64,000 bases of DNA from Aporrectodea caliginosa (Eukaryota > Annelida > Clitellata > Crassiclitellata > Lumbricidae), in the NCBI GenBank assembly GCA_020284085.1, contig JACEVL010000934.1:186001-250000 (forward strand), given 5' to 3'. How positions within the stretch are numbered: position 1 is the stretch's first letter; each line of letters opens with the position of its first letter. Positions 30,780 through 43,499 of this stretch are shown here, piece after piece. The notes below the pieces were generated by a model. It saw nothing but the letters and a program-made list of their open reading frames with translations, had not been told where the DNA came from and searched no databases. The translations under genes and the position numbers were made by a program.

Positions 30780-32934
30780 CAGTGGCGTCGCCAGAGCTTC
30801 AAGGTTGGGGGGGCAAGGCATAGGAGGCAGTGGCGTCGCCAGAGCTTCCGAAGGTTGGGGGGCAAGGCATGGGAGGACAGAGCGCCGAGCGTCCGAAGGA
30901 CGATCGGTGAGGGCGGAGCGGAGCCGGCAGGAGGGGTTTGGGGGAGGGGATGTGCCCCTCCCCATTTAAATTTTTTTGAATTTCCACACTGTAATGGTAG
31001 CATTTTTAAGCTGTCATCGGAAAAAAATTGCTCTATTATTTCAACGCTGAAAGGAGCCAACTGTGACTTTTAGCTAAATGTTAAAATGTTCGTTTTTCTA
31101 TAGCGACCGTACTGCTCATTTTTCAATGAATTGATCGGGTTACATCCTTCATCACTGCTCGCCCGTTCGAATGGACGCCACACCATTTAAGGTCCCGGTG
31201 CAAGGACCGTGCTAGCCCGAGGTTTAGGTCCTATATATGGCGGGGGCTCAGCTGTTTGAATGCGGCTGTGTGACTGGTGTAAATAGGTCACCCCTCGTGA
31301 CTCACCACTGCGAATAGGAGAGATAAACAACATGGGACTTTTCCCTATTCTTCTGTATACTTTGTATAAAGCACAGTTAACAGTTACTGTTGATTAGTGA
31401 TTAGTCTTTGAAAAGAAAACAAACTTTGGAAGAGGAGAAGAGGACCTTCAATGTAAAATGACAAACCACACACCACATAGGGTACCCCCCTAAAAAAAAA
31501 CTCACCGGATTTGCACGAATCTCAGGACCCAGTCTGACCAGGGTTGGGGGGCAGCTGCCCCTGCCCCCCCGTGGCGACGCTAATGATAGGAGGACAGAGA
31601 AATGAGCGTCCGAAGGACGATCGCTGAGGCGCGCGAGCCGAGCAGGAGGGATTTAGGGAGGAGGATGTGCCCCCTCCCCACTTTAAATTTTTTTGAATTT
31701 TCATACTGTAATGGTGGCATTTTAAGCTGTCATAGGAACAAAATTGTTCTATTATTTCAACGCTGATAGGAGCCAACTGTGACTCGTAGCTAAATGTTAA
31801 ATGTTCGCGTTTTCGTATAGTGTCCGTATACGGCCTCGACCCTGCTCATTTTTCAATGAATTGATTGGCTTACATCCTTCATCACTGCTCGCCCGTTCGA
31901 ATGTACGCCACACCATTTAAGGTCCCCGTGCAAGGACCGTGCTACCCCGAGGTTTAAGATGTAGGCCTAGTTTGAACCGTATTTGAGTTTGACTACAGAT
32001 AATATTAGCAAACCCGACATAATTGAAATGAATATAAAAACTAGAAAACAAATTAAATATCAAAGAACGCCACAAGCCTTAGGGTAAACAGATTGCTGAC
32101 CAGAAACAATTAGCATACATAGTTTACAAATGGTATACAAACCAAGCAAGAAGGATTCAACTACCGAATCGGGAAGCCAAGCAGTGTTGATGCAGTTTTA
32201 CTGGTGAACAATCGACAATAGAAACAGAACGCCGACTGCTTTAAACGACTGTACTCGGGGTTAAAGTGGGTGGGAATGCGCGGGAACGGCCTCCCACTGC
32301 TCTCGAGAATTGGCGGGCGAAGGAGTATTAATTCATAGATATTTTTGTTCCCTTGTCTTAAAACCAAGATAGTGTGAATCAGTTTGCTATGTTTTGTCTC
32401 TGTATAATTATATGTATCTATTTCACAACAAGTATTATACCCACACACACGCCACATACATATACATACACATACACACACAAACACATGTACACACTGA
32501 TGCCTGCTTTTGCGTGCACCCGTTGAGCGAGAATTGGCGGGCGAAGATGTCGCTCAAAGGCAGGCATACTAATAATTTCCACATGTTGTCTTGGACATCC
32601 TGTTGGAATGCGGCTGTGTGACTGGTGTAAATAGGTCACCCCATCATGACTCATCACTGCGAATAGGAGATAAACAACATTGGACTTTTCCCTATTCTTC
32701 TGTATATTTAGTGTAAAGCACAATCCGTCACCAGGTTGATTAGTGATTAGTCTTTGAAAAGAAAACAAACTGTGGAAGAGGAGAAGAGGACCTTCAATGT
32801 AAAATGTCAAACCACACACCACATAGGGTACCCCCCTAAAAAAACTCACCGGATTTGCACGAATCCCAGGACCCAGCCTGACCAGGGTTGGGGGGGCAGC
32901 TGCCCCCCCTTGCCCCCCCGTGGCGACGCTAATG
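30780..32934. mobile_element. Dimeric hAT element, about 2.15 kb, with 8-bp TSD
   Basis: The left terminus CAGTGGCGTCGCCAG and the right terminus (reverse complement CATTAGCGTCGCCAC) are imperfect TIRs bounded by the perfect TSD CCGCCCAC (30772-30779 and 32935-32942). A second left tip starts at 30828. Internally the unit occurs twice: 30870-31230 matches 31590-31955, and 31257-31584 matches 32607-32934. A right terminus (GTGGCGACGCTAATG) lies in the middle at about 31570. The first unit lacks about 650 bp that the second retains (31957-32606), so it is a tandem dimer of a deleted and a longer copy. Confidence 0.9.
32164..32295 (-). pseudogene. TTF/ZMYM-type zinc-finger remnant of a hAT transposase
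   Basis: The minus-strand frame reads GRPFPRIPTHFNPEYSRLKQ then SAFCFYCRLF. This resembles the FxPxW...LEYSxxxDAAFCFYCRLF zinc-finger block at the N-terminus of ZMYM1-like hAT transposases. It lies only in the longer unit of the dimeric element. The rest of the transposase is missing. Confidence 0.65.
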
Positions 32935-32944
32935 CCGCCCACAG

Positions 32945-33965
32945 CAAAGCTGTCAATGTGTCAATGATGTAGTTTTTAATGGTTCACCCTTACCGAGCTC
33001 TCCCGAACATATTAGTATCTTACGGACCGCTGGCGCAATCTCAAAATTTCTAAAGAGTTAATTAGAAGCCGCTCGTGAATAAGCTGGTGCACTGCATGCT
33101 CTTAGCTTTAGAATAGCAATTTAGAAAGTTCGCGAAGCTAATTGCAGGGCATCAGCTTATTCATGAGGGCAGCATCGTGTCACAGAGGAGTCCAGGCCCA
33201 AGTCCGGTTGCCAGGCGTATTGACGTATTGCTCTAATGGTTCCGGTGCGTTCCTGTCCCAACCGATCTCTGTTATTACTTCAATCCATAACTACACTAGC
33301 AGTCCGTACAAACAGCTATAGCACTTAATGATAGCATATAGTTATTGAAGAAATGAAATGCATACCGTAAAGCATATTATAAGCACATTTCCTATTACGA
33401 CCATCCACTGCTGAATTGAACATAATTTATAAAGTTTCTTATTACGTAAAAGTTTCTTACAATACATTAAAATGGTTTGATAATATAATTGAGAGTTCAA
33501 AGCAGTTGGTTTCTTCTTTAGTTGTGGAAATCGAACGATGCACGGTTGCCTAAGTTCAGAAGGGTTTGTGAAGCGTATAGGCCTAGAGGTGTTATCATCA
33601 TTCTGCTCTATTGTGTAGGCTATTGCTAAAATGAATTAACATTCTGTATGCTATTGCTAAAGTGAACAAACGCACATCCATATTAGTCGTTTTCGAATCT
33701 CCTTATACATGTACCAATTAACACCAAACAATGAAGTCTAATTGAATTCAAAATAAGATATTGAACTAGGCTGTGTAAACTTTAAACTAAAATTGAGCGT
33801 ATTCACGAGACTCGTTTGTGAGGCATTAAATTGCATTATACTAAGGGTACTGATACATACATGCATACATACATACCTCTCATCTCATTATCTCATCGTA
33901 ATTTATTGATCCCAATACAAGAATGATACATATAATATAATAAGAACAGTAGAATTGCCCTGGAT
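32945..33965. other. Intergenic, nothing assigned
   Basis: A weak inverted repeat occurs at about 33073-33170 (GTGAATAAGCTG and CAGCTTATTCATGA). No gene is supported. Confidence 0.4.
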
Positions 33966-33971
33966 ACAGAA

Positions 33972-34092
33972 GGCGTGAAACTCCGATTCAGTGTCCGCGC
34001 TGTAGTCGGGAGCGCCTCTGTGTAGACATCTTGGAGGGGCGCTATAACACGTGACCTTAATAAATAAATAAATAAATAAATAAATAAATACG
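33972..34092 (+). mobile_element. SINE family A tail fragment plus (AAAT)n
   Basis: GGCGTGAAACTCCGATTCAG, GCGCTGTAGTCGGGAGCGCC and TTGGAGGGGCGCTATAAC, then (AAAT)n. It is 5'-truncated. Confidence 0.85.
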
Positions 34093-34094
34093 CA

Positions 34095-34825
34095 AATGCA
34101 TACATGCATGCATAGATACATTCATACATAGAAAGATCAAGATATAGTACTAATAAAGCTACGGTTCTATATGAAACAGAAAGTTATATATACATATCCG
34201 GGCGAATATACTCACTGCTCCACTCTGCGTCCATGGCGTGTCGGAAAGGAGCTCAGACGAAACGGTGCTTAAGCTTAAAGTAGCAGAGTAAAGGAATACA
34301 CAGTTTTAAGAATAAGCTGTCATTTTATCTTGACATATTCCGCCGCTGTCCTTTTCTTTCTGTTTCTTTTCTATTCAACTGAACAAAGTGACATCTGTCT
34401 CACAAAGTTATTCATTTATTCAAACTTCTCTGATGTGTCAAGTCATGATACCTTCTCCATAAAATGTCATATATATAATAATTATAGGTTCACTAACGTT
34501 AACCACTTCGCAACGTGTTCTGTGTTTCCTATTTTCTTTCCCAATATGATACTACGGCAGAAAATCAGTTCATCGACTGAGACTTATTCTAACTATGGTC
34601 CGTTTTTGTACGTTTCAGAAGCTGGTTTTCATCAGACGACACACCTTCCTCGGTCTACTCCCGTTCTTCGTTGGAGTTGACAGTGGCATCCTTTCCTCCA
34701 AATAACTAGTGGCACTGATGAAACAAACCCTGCGTGGCCAGATGTTAAATCGTCTGTCCAGTGCTTGATCAGTGTGCGCCTGCATTACAATCCCACGCAA
34801 ATGCCAGTGACGAGCGACGGCGAAT
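34095..34825. other. Intergenic, nothing assigned
   Basis: AT-rich. A 116-codon open frame at 34330-34680 has no recognised domain. Confidence 0.35.
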
Positions 34826-34828
34826 TCA

Positions 34829-34877
34829 TATGCTACTGCTGCTGCTACTGCTGCTGCTGTTGCTGCTACTGCTGCTA

Positions 34878-34909
<32 letters not shown>

Positions 34910-34922
34910 GCTGCTGCTGTTG
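34829..34922. repeat. (CTG)n trinucleotide repeat
   Basis: About 30 CTG/CTA/TTG triplets. On the minus strand it reads as polyalanine inside a 142-codon open frame (34615-35043) that has no other recognisable feature. Confidence 0.9.
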
Positions 34923-34924
34923 GG

Positions 34925-35778
34925 TCGCTGATGCTCTTTGTCTGTGAACGATGCGGTGCAATTGCGTTGCTCCCAGTTGCTATTTGTCTCAATATCTGGA
35001 AACGGACATCAAGGTCTGACCGCCGCAAGCACGGATAATGCAAACGTATACATATATAAAATTAGGAATAATTGTGTAATTCTGAAGGAGGAAAAATACA
35101 GTAAGAGAAATGTGGAAAACTAAATAATGTGGCAAACTAATCAAGGGAGAGATGAAAGGCAATGAGACAGAGACAAAGCAATTACCCAATTAGAATAGGA
35201 AAGGCAATAAAGTAAGACAGACGGACAGACATAATGACCGCTAAACAACCGACGGATGCGCAGAAAAATAGACAGACAGGCATGCATACAGGCAGTAGTT
35301 ATTCGAAGACGCTTCAGCGCCTATCTATAAATCCGGAAAATTCCACAGAGACAGTTCACAGTCCATCGTATGACGCAGGTTGTGACCTAAGGTAGGCTAC
35401 CATCTGCGTCATGCATCGAAGTAGGCGTATGTCTTATGATTGGACCACAAGGAACAAAATAGAAACGATTGACCAGACTGACCGACCAGCGATAGAACTA
35501 CACTGTACAGACAGAGACACGAGTTTTGAAATTAATTCCATTTTCCACAAGACTTAAGCGAGTCTAAATGCGAAGATTTTTAAACGGTATGATCAATAAT
35601 TTCAAAAAATTGCTGATAGCCAAGTAGGCCTAATTTTGAACTCTGCTATTTCGACAAATATTGGTGCGTGATACGAGACATAAAAAACAGTCAGAAAGAA
35701 AGAACAGGAGAACATAGACCCCTAAGTAAAAAACGAAAGAAATTTAGTAAAAAACGAACTATACATTAGACTAGTCTA
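34925..35778. other. Intergenic, nothing assigned
   Basis: No supported gene or repeat. Purine-rich short patches (GACAGACAGG) occur around 35215-35290. Confidence 0.4.
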
Positions 35779-35780
35779 CA

Positions 35781-35991
35781 AAATCAATACAGACCTACGT
35801 ACAGGATTTCAAATCGAGTCCTACAATTCTAACAAGATAAGCTGACTTTTGTCTGTGTGCATGCTGCTTGCAAAGCTGATAATATCAGCTGCAATGAGTA
35901 GCTTTGCAAGCAGCATGCACACAGACAAAGTCAGCTTATCTTGTTAGAATTGTAGGACTCGATTTGAAAGCCTGTACGTAGGTCTGTATTT
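35781..35991. repeat. Long near-perfect hairpin, about 92-97 bp arms
   Basis: The arm at 35781-35877 pairs with 35900-35991 around a 22-base loop (GATAATATCAGCTGCAATGA then GT), with only a few mismatches and indels. It has no coding content. The high identity implies recent origin or selection. Confidence 0.93.
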
Positions 35992-36054
35992 ATATTTAAC
36001 TCGAAGTGTCCTGATATTACACTGATATTACACAGAACACTTCGAGTTAAATAT
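35992..36054. repeat. Second hairpin, perfect 18-bp arms
   Basis: ATATTTAACTCGAAGTGT at 35992-36009 pairs perfectly with 36037-36054. The loop contains two GATATTACAC repeats. It abuts the larger hairpin directly. Confidence 0.92.
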
Positions 36055-36059
36055 AATGA

Positions 36060-36730
36060 GCTTCAAGGACTGAGCTGCCAAAGCACCAAAACTTGTTCGA
36101 AAGTCAATTAATGATAAGTCGCACGGCGTTTCGATACTGAAAACTGTATTGTAAATTGATATTATATAGTTGGAGACGTTTGAGACGCATTGAATATTAG
36201 TAAAATTAGAAACCTAATAAACTAGAAGCACTGTGTCATAATAATTACTGTCACGAACATTGTATATTTACATCTGGATTGTATTACTTGGCAAGCCGAA
36301 AACGAATCCGAGTAAACTATCAATTTCTGCCGAAAATATTTGCTCGAACGAACACAGCGTGAAATATTGATGTTCACAGTCCTTTAGGAGTGAGAATGGC
36401 GGCGGAAATTGCATTGGCATGCGTAGAAGGCGTTCAGTTTGTCACGAGCTCAGTTCTCCCAAGATGCACCTGCCTCTGTGGCAACCTGTTGAGACGATCG
36501 CACCTGTCATTCACTTCCACTCCGCGCTTGCTCTAAATGCATTCCATACATCGAGGTCATTGTTCTCTGACCGCTGCATGAGTTACGTCCTAATTCTGTA
36601 TTCACCGGAATTCTCTCGACGCCGCAAACGATGGACCATGGACCATGGTGCAAGAGAATTATCAGATTTTTCCACTTTCTCTCGGTCTCTCTAAATCTTT
36701 AGAAAATCTATAGAATGGAGGGCAGTAATA
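36060..36730. other. Intergenic, nothing assigned
   Basis: A 91-codon open frame at 36419-36694 has no recognised domain. No repeats. Confidence 0.35.
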
Positions 36731-36732
36731 GT

Positions 36733-37835
<1,103 letters not shown>

Positions 37836-37836
37836 G

Positions 37837-37839
<3 letters not shown>

Positions 37840-37893
<54 letters not shown>
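37840..37893. repeat. (TA)n microsatellite
   Basis: About 54 bp of TA. Confidence 0.97.
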
Positions 37894-37895
<2 letters not shown>

Positions 37896-38088
37896 CATTC
37901 CGCGCGGCGCCAAATCAATCTCGTTCGCGTAGCCACCAATTCATGTGGAACAATCTCTCAGGAAACACGTACAAAAACTATTATTTCGTTCCATTCGTGG
38001 CCGACAGCTGAGGATAATAACACTACCGTAGCAACAAATGCCAACAGTTTTTTTTATCTTTAATAATTTGTATTTTTGATGCAATGAA

Positions 38089-38224
38089 ATCTTATGTCTG
38101 CCTTTTCTGCACTGCATGGGGTCAATTAATTTTTAAAGTTATTTTTGCCTATCTTTTTCCATTCTGTGATTACAAAAATAACTTTAAAAATTAATTAGTC
38201 CAGTGCAGAAAGGGCAGATAAGAT
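38089..38224. repeat. Inverted repeat, about 55-bp arms
   Basis: The arm 38089-38147 (ATCTTATGTCTGCCTTTTCT, GCACTG ... CAATTAATTTTTAAAGTTAT) pairs with 38173-38224. The loop is about 25 bases. It looks like a MITE-like or foldback remnant. Confidence 0.88.
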
Positions 38225-38377
38225 TTTTTTTGCATTTATCACACTAAGTTCGATAGTTAAAACGAAATGCTAAAGTAGAACTTTACTTTATATTTTATTG
38301 AAAGTTTATTTTAATTTAAAATTAAGAGTTCTAGGTAGTTATAAAATAGTTTGAAATCATGATAAACGACATACTTA

Positions 38378-40985
38378 TTTATTATTATTATTATTAGACT
38401 GTTATTTATAGCGCGCCTAAACAAAATTGGAATCTTGCACAAAAACGCGTAACAGAAAAATCAATCATAGTAAATCTTAAACAGATGTGTTTTAAGGTTA
38501 GTTTTGAAAATCGATAAAGTTGAGGATTTGCGGATAAAGACAGGGAGTTTGTTCCATTCAGCCGGGCCGGCTAGCGCAAATGCCCTGTTACCAAGTTTTT
38601 TGAGTGATCTTGTCACAACAAAATCACCTTGAGACGATGAACGTAGCCCTCGTCTGGATTGGAGAGAGGAACAGGGTGTAACAAGTGAAGAAAGGTATGC
38701 AGGCGAACAGTTTGTGTAGATTCTGTACATTAGAAGACAGGTTTTGAAATTGATGCGAGCTTGTATGGGAAGCCAGTGTAGTTCACGGAGGGTCGGTGTG
38801 ACGTGATCCCGAGGATTTTGGTTCTTGATAAGCTTAGCAGCGTAATGAAGAACTGCAGCTGTAAGAGGTTGAAGGGTAGATGCAGGAAGACCACAAAGGA
38901 CTGAGTTGCAATAGTCAATTCTAGAAATGACAAGGGCCTGTACTAGGGTACGAACACATTTCTCGTTAAGACTTTTCTTGACTTGCCGAATGCGTCTGAG
39001 ATGGAAAAAACAGGATTTGGTTATAGAGGAGATATGAGTTTTCATAGACAGCGAGTTATCAAGGAGGACACCAAGGTCTCGGACAACATCAGCTGGTTTA
39101 ATGGAGCAATCTGGGCTAAGATTGAGTACAGTGTGGAATAATTGTGAGTTAGGTAATGAGTTGCGGTAAAACCAGATAAGTTCTGTCTTGGAGGCATTCA
39201 GTTTAAGGCGCATGGATGCACACCATGATTGGATTTCAGTGAAACAAGTTATTAAGCGAAACATTGCATTATCAAAGTCTTTGGCAGCAAGTTTAATATA
39301 GAGTTGTGTGTCGTCAGCATAAAGGTGTATAAGGATGCCGTGTTTGAAGGCAATGTGAACAATGTTAGAGGTATAGAGGATGAACAAGAGGGGGCCAAGT
39401 ATAGAACCTTGAGGTACACCAAAGAGGATATTGAAGTACCTAGAAGTGTTAGAACCAAGTCGCACAGAGTGTGATCGGTTTGTCAAGAAATTAGCAATCC
39501 AGAGAAGAGCAGAGGCCATAATGCCAAATTGAGATTCAAGCACTTGAATGAGAATGGAATGGTCAACACAATCAAAGGCAGAGCTAAAATCTAGTAACAG
39601 AAGGGCAGTTATGAAACCAGAGTCAAGTGCCATGATTATATCATTATAAACTTTAAGGACAGCAGTTTCAGTGGAGTGGAGGCGGCGGAAACCAGACTGA
39701 ACAAAGGTAGCAAGGAGTTGGATTCAACATAGTTAGAAAGCTGACGGTGGACGGCACGCTCAACAAGTGTGGAGATGAAAGATAGGTTAGAGATTGGGCG
39801 GTAATTACCATGATCGGAAGGGTCAAGGCCTGATTTTTTAAGGCGAGGACGGATAATGGCACGCTTGTGGGAAGCAGGTAAGGTAGCAGTGATAAGTGAG
39901 CAGTTTATGAGTAGGATCAAAATGGGGACAAAAATATGTCGAAGGGATTTAATAATCCAGACTGGGCAGGAATCAAGCTCACATTGCTTGGAGGAGGAGT
40001 TACTGAGAAGCTGATCAACTTCAGGTAAAGTGATCTCATCAAAAGCACAAAGACCAGGAAAATTTAGGTGGTTAGGGTTCAAGACAGGTAAGGGGGCGTC
40101 TTTGGTGGAATGGCGAATAGCTTCAGTTTTGTTTGCAAAGTGATCAAGAAGTTCATCAGGTGAGAGTGGACATTCAATAGAGGATTGCGGGGATAAAATA
40201 GAGTTTAATGATTTCCAGAGAGCCTTGCCATCCTTCTCCGCTTCTTCAATGTTGTGTCTTAGGTAGATTGAGCGTTTGTGCTGAAAACATTTTCTTTGTT
40301 TCTGTGCTTGTACTTTCAGCAGATTAAGTAAACGAGTGTCTTTTGGCGAGCGTTTACACTTTCGTTCAATGCAGCGTGTTTTCCGTTTTAAAGTGGCACA
40401 TTCCGAGTCGAACCAAGGACAGTCAGGCTTCTTACGGATGGTGATTTTACGAAGAGGAGCATGAGTGTTTAGAAGCTCTTCCATCGTACGGTCGTAGAGG
40501 GTGAATAGAGATTCTGCAGTCACTATATAGCGGATTCGGTTGAAGTGTTATTTTGTAAAGTTCAGATTCATGAAGATCTTTTTCAAATGACGATAAATCA
40601 AAATTAGCAAATGATCTCCTTTCAGTTTTCTGGTAGACTCTAGGAGGAGGTTAAGTGGTAATTGTGAAGTGGATCATAGAGTGATCAGATTGTCCTGGTG
40701 GAGAGATGTCGATATTTCCAATTAGCGACGGTAATCGTGATATGAGAACATCAAGAGTATGGCCAAGGTTGTGAGTAGGTTCCAAAATGTGTTGAGTGAG
40801 GTTATGCGACGACAGCAAACGAACCATGCGCTTGGTGTTTACGTTGTCAGGTTGATCAAATTTAATGTTCATATCTCCCAATATTAGGAGGTAACAGTTG
40901 AATTTTGACAGCGTAGCGAGTAGAGATGAAAATTCTTCGAAGAAGGCTGTTGTAATAGGTGACGAACCAGGACGGTAAATTTAGC
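38378..40985 (-). mobile_element. L2-like LINE, 5'-truncated
   Basis: The copy includes ORF2 from within the endonuclease domain, a short 3' UTR with GGCGCGCTATAAATAACAGT, and a (TAA)n tail at 38385-38396. The 5' truncation point is near 40985. Confidence 0.85.
38461..40985 (-). pseudogene. LINE ORF2 (endonuclease + reverse transcriptase), nearly intact, frameshifted
   Basis: Read on the minus strand: the endonuclease C-terminal half (LLILGDMNIKFDQ near 40880; LDVLISRLPS; SDHSMIHF near 40670). A linker follows, with PDCPWFDSEC and LWKSLNSIL, then the reverse transcriptase (NYRPISNLSF near 39800). A one-base frameshift near 39715 separates SNYVESNSLLP from QSGFRRLHSTETAVL in the next frame. 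After it come LLLLDFSSAFDCVDHS (residues 11-26 of the 390-residue downstream segment), GVPQGSILGPLLF at 72-84 and the catalytic YADD at 105-108. The C-terminal block AFALAGPAEWNKLP ends in a stop at 38461. At least one further disruption lies between 40523 and 40651. It is a typical L2-type LINE in domain order. Confidence 0.92.
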
Positions 40986-40989
40986 TAGA

Positions 40990-42138
40990 AATACCTACAC
41001 AAATTAGGCTATATTTTCCCATTTGGCCGGTATGAACACTTTATTACGCCACAGAGGCAGAACAATAACTAAACGATACAAAAATGAGAAAAGTATTAAA
41101 ATAGAACGCAATAATTAAGGGAATATTGAAATAGGCAACCAAAAACGACGGTGCATAATATGACGTCATAGAAGAATCAATACGAAAAACAAACGGCTGA
41201 TGTGAACCATTGCCTCCTATTATACGGACATTTCCTTATGCTGATTGTGTGACGTCACAAACCTAGTCCGTCTGATTTCTTGAATAGTATACAATGTTGT
41301 TTGAACACGGTTCAAAACGTCTCTCGGACGCCACAGAGGGATATAGTTTGTAAAACATTAATGCGACAGAAATTATGTCTGCTTTCTGCTCAGCACGTCT
41401 AATGTGGAAAAATGTCGCCTGTGTTGACGTCATAACTACGTCGTGCACACAAACAGTTCTACGTCATAATCACCGATGGTCTGTATAGTTTCAACTGCCG
41501 ACGGCTGCTAATCAGTGACTTTGGATGATTTACAGTTGGCTTGCTGTTAGCCTACTTGTTGCTTGTAAATTCACTCGCCGGCGTCTTTCATTGTCTTCGA
41601 AGACTCGTATTCATTTAGGCCTATTTGCCATAGCCATAAAACACGATTTAGCAACGAAACTTGTTTACCGAGAGAACGAACTACATACAGGTCTGTATTA
41701 TATAGGCCTATATACGCCTAGATGTTTAGGCCTACACTATATAAAACTCGCTGTCGTCCAAGACTTTTGTTTTGTTAAAGCGTGCTATAAATCCTGTAAT
41801 TTAATTGTATTGTATTGTTAATAAAGCATATTTTAAACATGTTCAGGTAGTCCTAAGTTGTAGCAGTTAACGAAAGCCCACAGGTCTTCGCTACCTATTT
41901 CACATTTATATCTGACAAAATGTATAAAAAACTAAAATTTCGTTTACAAAAATTAGTTCTACGCAACTTATAGGTTTAAGCATTTTCTATGCATGCTGGG
42001 CATCTTCTTTTAAAAAGCAGTTCTACATGATCACCTATTAAGTGTTCGGTTTCTTCCGAATTCTTCGTCGTGAGGTTAGGACGAAACGACCTCTACCGCT
42101 GGCAGATGCAGTAATTAGTTTTCGGGGGTAGGTTCAAC
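40990..42138. other. Intergenic, nothing assigned
   Basis: AT-rich. The open frames at 41263-41448 (-) and 41525-41821 (+) are short and unrecognised. Several TAGGCCTA octamers occur at about 41613-41725. Confidence 0.4.
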
Positions 42139-42539
42139 CCAGGCGCGTAACTAGCATCACGCAATTACGCAACTGCGTACAGATTTTAGCAGCTCTCAAA
42201 CAATACTAACCGTTTAGATTACTTATTGACATTCTAGATTACACTTATTCGTTAATTTCTATTGTGCAGACTTTGCTATTGTGAGGTCGGCAAACATTTT
42301 CCTTCGCGGACGCTAACTCATGACTCTGAAAATTTCGTGGCACTTTTGAAATTTCGATCACAGACCGACAGTAGTTTAAATCATCGTATGATAATGTCAT
42401 CTGCTGTGGAGGGAGACTGAATGCTAAGAAAGATGGTTGCTAAAAAGCCTGCTAAAGATGCCTAGACTGAGATTGAAGGCGGTTGCTAAAGAGGTTGAGG
42501 CTGACCTTGAAACCGATTGTTAAGAAGGTTGGCTGTTAT

Positions 42540-42778
42540 TGTATTGTATTGTATTTGAACACTTGTTATGGCGCCCCTACCAGATTTCCCATTCAGAGGC
42601 GCTCCTGACTAATGGGCTGGTTGCGAACGCTGAATCAGGAGTTTCACGCCGAAGCGCATGAGCAAATGCAAGTGAAGGACTTGCCCAGGGGTCCCTACGC
42701 AGGCGACTTTGAGGTGGATTCGAACCCGCAACCCTCCAGCTGCAAGGCACCGAACATTCCCTAAACCACCGCGCCCCA
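42540..42778 (-). mobile_element. SINE family A copy in composite repeat
   Basis: The minus strand starts GGGGCGCGGTGGTTTAGGG, with B box GGGTTCGAATCC and the family A body (GGCGTGAAACTCC). The divergent tail ends (ATACA)n-like on the minus strand (TATTGTATTGTATT on the plus). Confidence 0.88.
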
Positions 42779-42957
42779 GTTGTATTGTGATGTGTTGTAT
42801 TGTGTGTTGTATTGTACTCCACGTTTATAATGCGATCGAGCCACCCGCAGTAAAGATCCGAGAAATTAATCTCTGATAAACCGACCCGACCGGGAAGCGA
42901 ACCCGGGCGCCGGCGTGACGAGCAGGCTACCAACCCACTCGGCCACTCAGGATCCTT
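42779..42957 (-). mobile_element. SINE family C (tRNA-Leu/Ser-like head)
   Basis: The minus strand opens with AGTGGCCGAGTGGGTTGGTA (the A-box TGGCCGAGTGG is typical of Leu/Ser tRNAs), then GCCCGGGTTCGCTTCCCGG (B box). A body of about 100 bp follows, then a TTGTATTGT-rich tail. It is inserted next to the tail of the family A SINE. A single copy was seen. Confidence 0.7.
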
Positions 42958-43295
42958 TAAGAAGGCTTGTTGCTGAAAATGACGGTTGCTAAGGAGGCTG
43001 ATTGCTAAGAAGGCAGGTTGCTATAATAGAGGCCGGTAACTAATGGGCTGGTTGCTAAAGAGGATGAGTCTGACTTAGAAACTGGGTGCTAAAGAGGTTC
43101 AGGATGACTTCAAGGCTGCTACAAAGGCTGGTTGCTAAGAAAAATGGTTGTTAAGAAGGTTAAATGCCACGGAGGTTGGTTGCTAAGTAGGCTGGTTGCT
43201 AAGGAGGCTGAGGCGAATCTTAAGGACGGTTGCTAAGGAGGCTGTCTTTATTCAATGGTAGGTTCGATAAATAAGCGTTACGCGTCCCGCTCGTG

Positions 43296-43303
43296 CTATA
43301 AAA
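43296..43303 (+). promoter_or_regulatory. Conserved TATA-like box in composite repeat copy 2
   Basis: CTATAAAA in the same context as 4022-4029. Function unproven. Confidence 0.35.
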
Positions 43304-43357
43304 AGTTTATAAAATTTTGTTAAAACTACTGTTTAGTTTAATTTAACTTAATTGCAA

Positions 43358-43499
43358 TCTAGAGTCCATCGTGCCTACAGGTGTCATGGACTCTAGAGTA
43401 CAAAATGTGCCTAGAGTCCGACTTGCCTCCTACTGTTGTATTTTAAGATGCTGTACTCTAGAGTCCACCGTGCCTACAGGTATCGTGGACTCTAGAGTA
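43358..43499. repeat. Tandem pair of CTAGAGTCCA palindromes, copy 2
   Basis: TCTAGAGTCCA at 43358 pairs with 43387-43397, and GTACTCTAGAGTCCA at 43453 pairs with 43486-43499. Loop sequences have drifted (GGTGTC, GGTATC) while the arms are kept. Confidence 0.88.

Larger units (their letters stand above)
42425..43250 (+). repeat. GGTTGCTAAG minisatellite module, copy 2
   Basis: Same unit order as 3204-3975 in copy 1, interrupted by two SINEs. CGGTTGCTAAGGAGG at about 42985 is the pre-insertion site of the MITE found in copy 1. Confidence 0.85.

Noticed and set aside
34615..35043. Polyalanine protein on the minus strand
   Set aside because: The alanines come from a (CTG)n repeat and the flanks have no recognisable domain or splice context.
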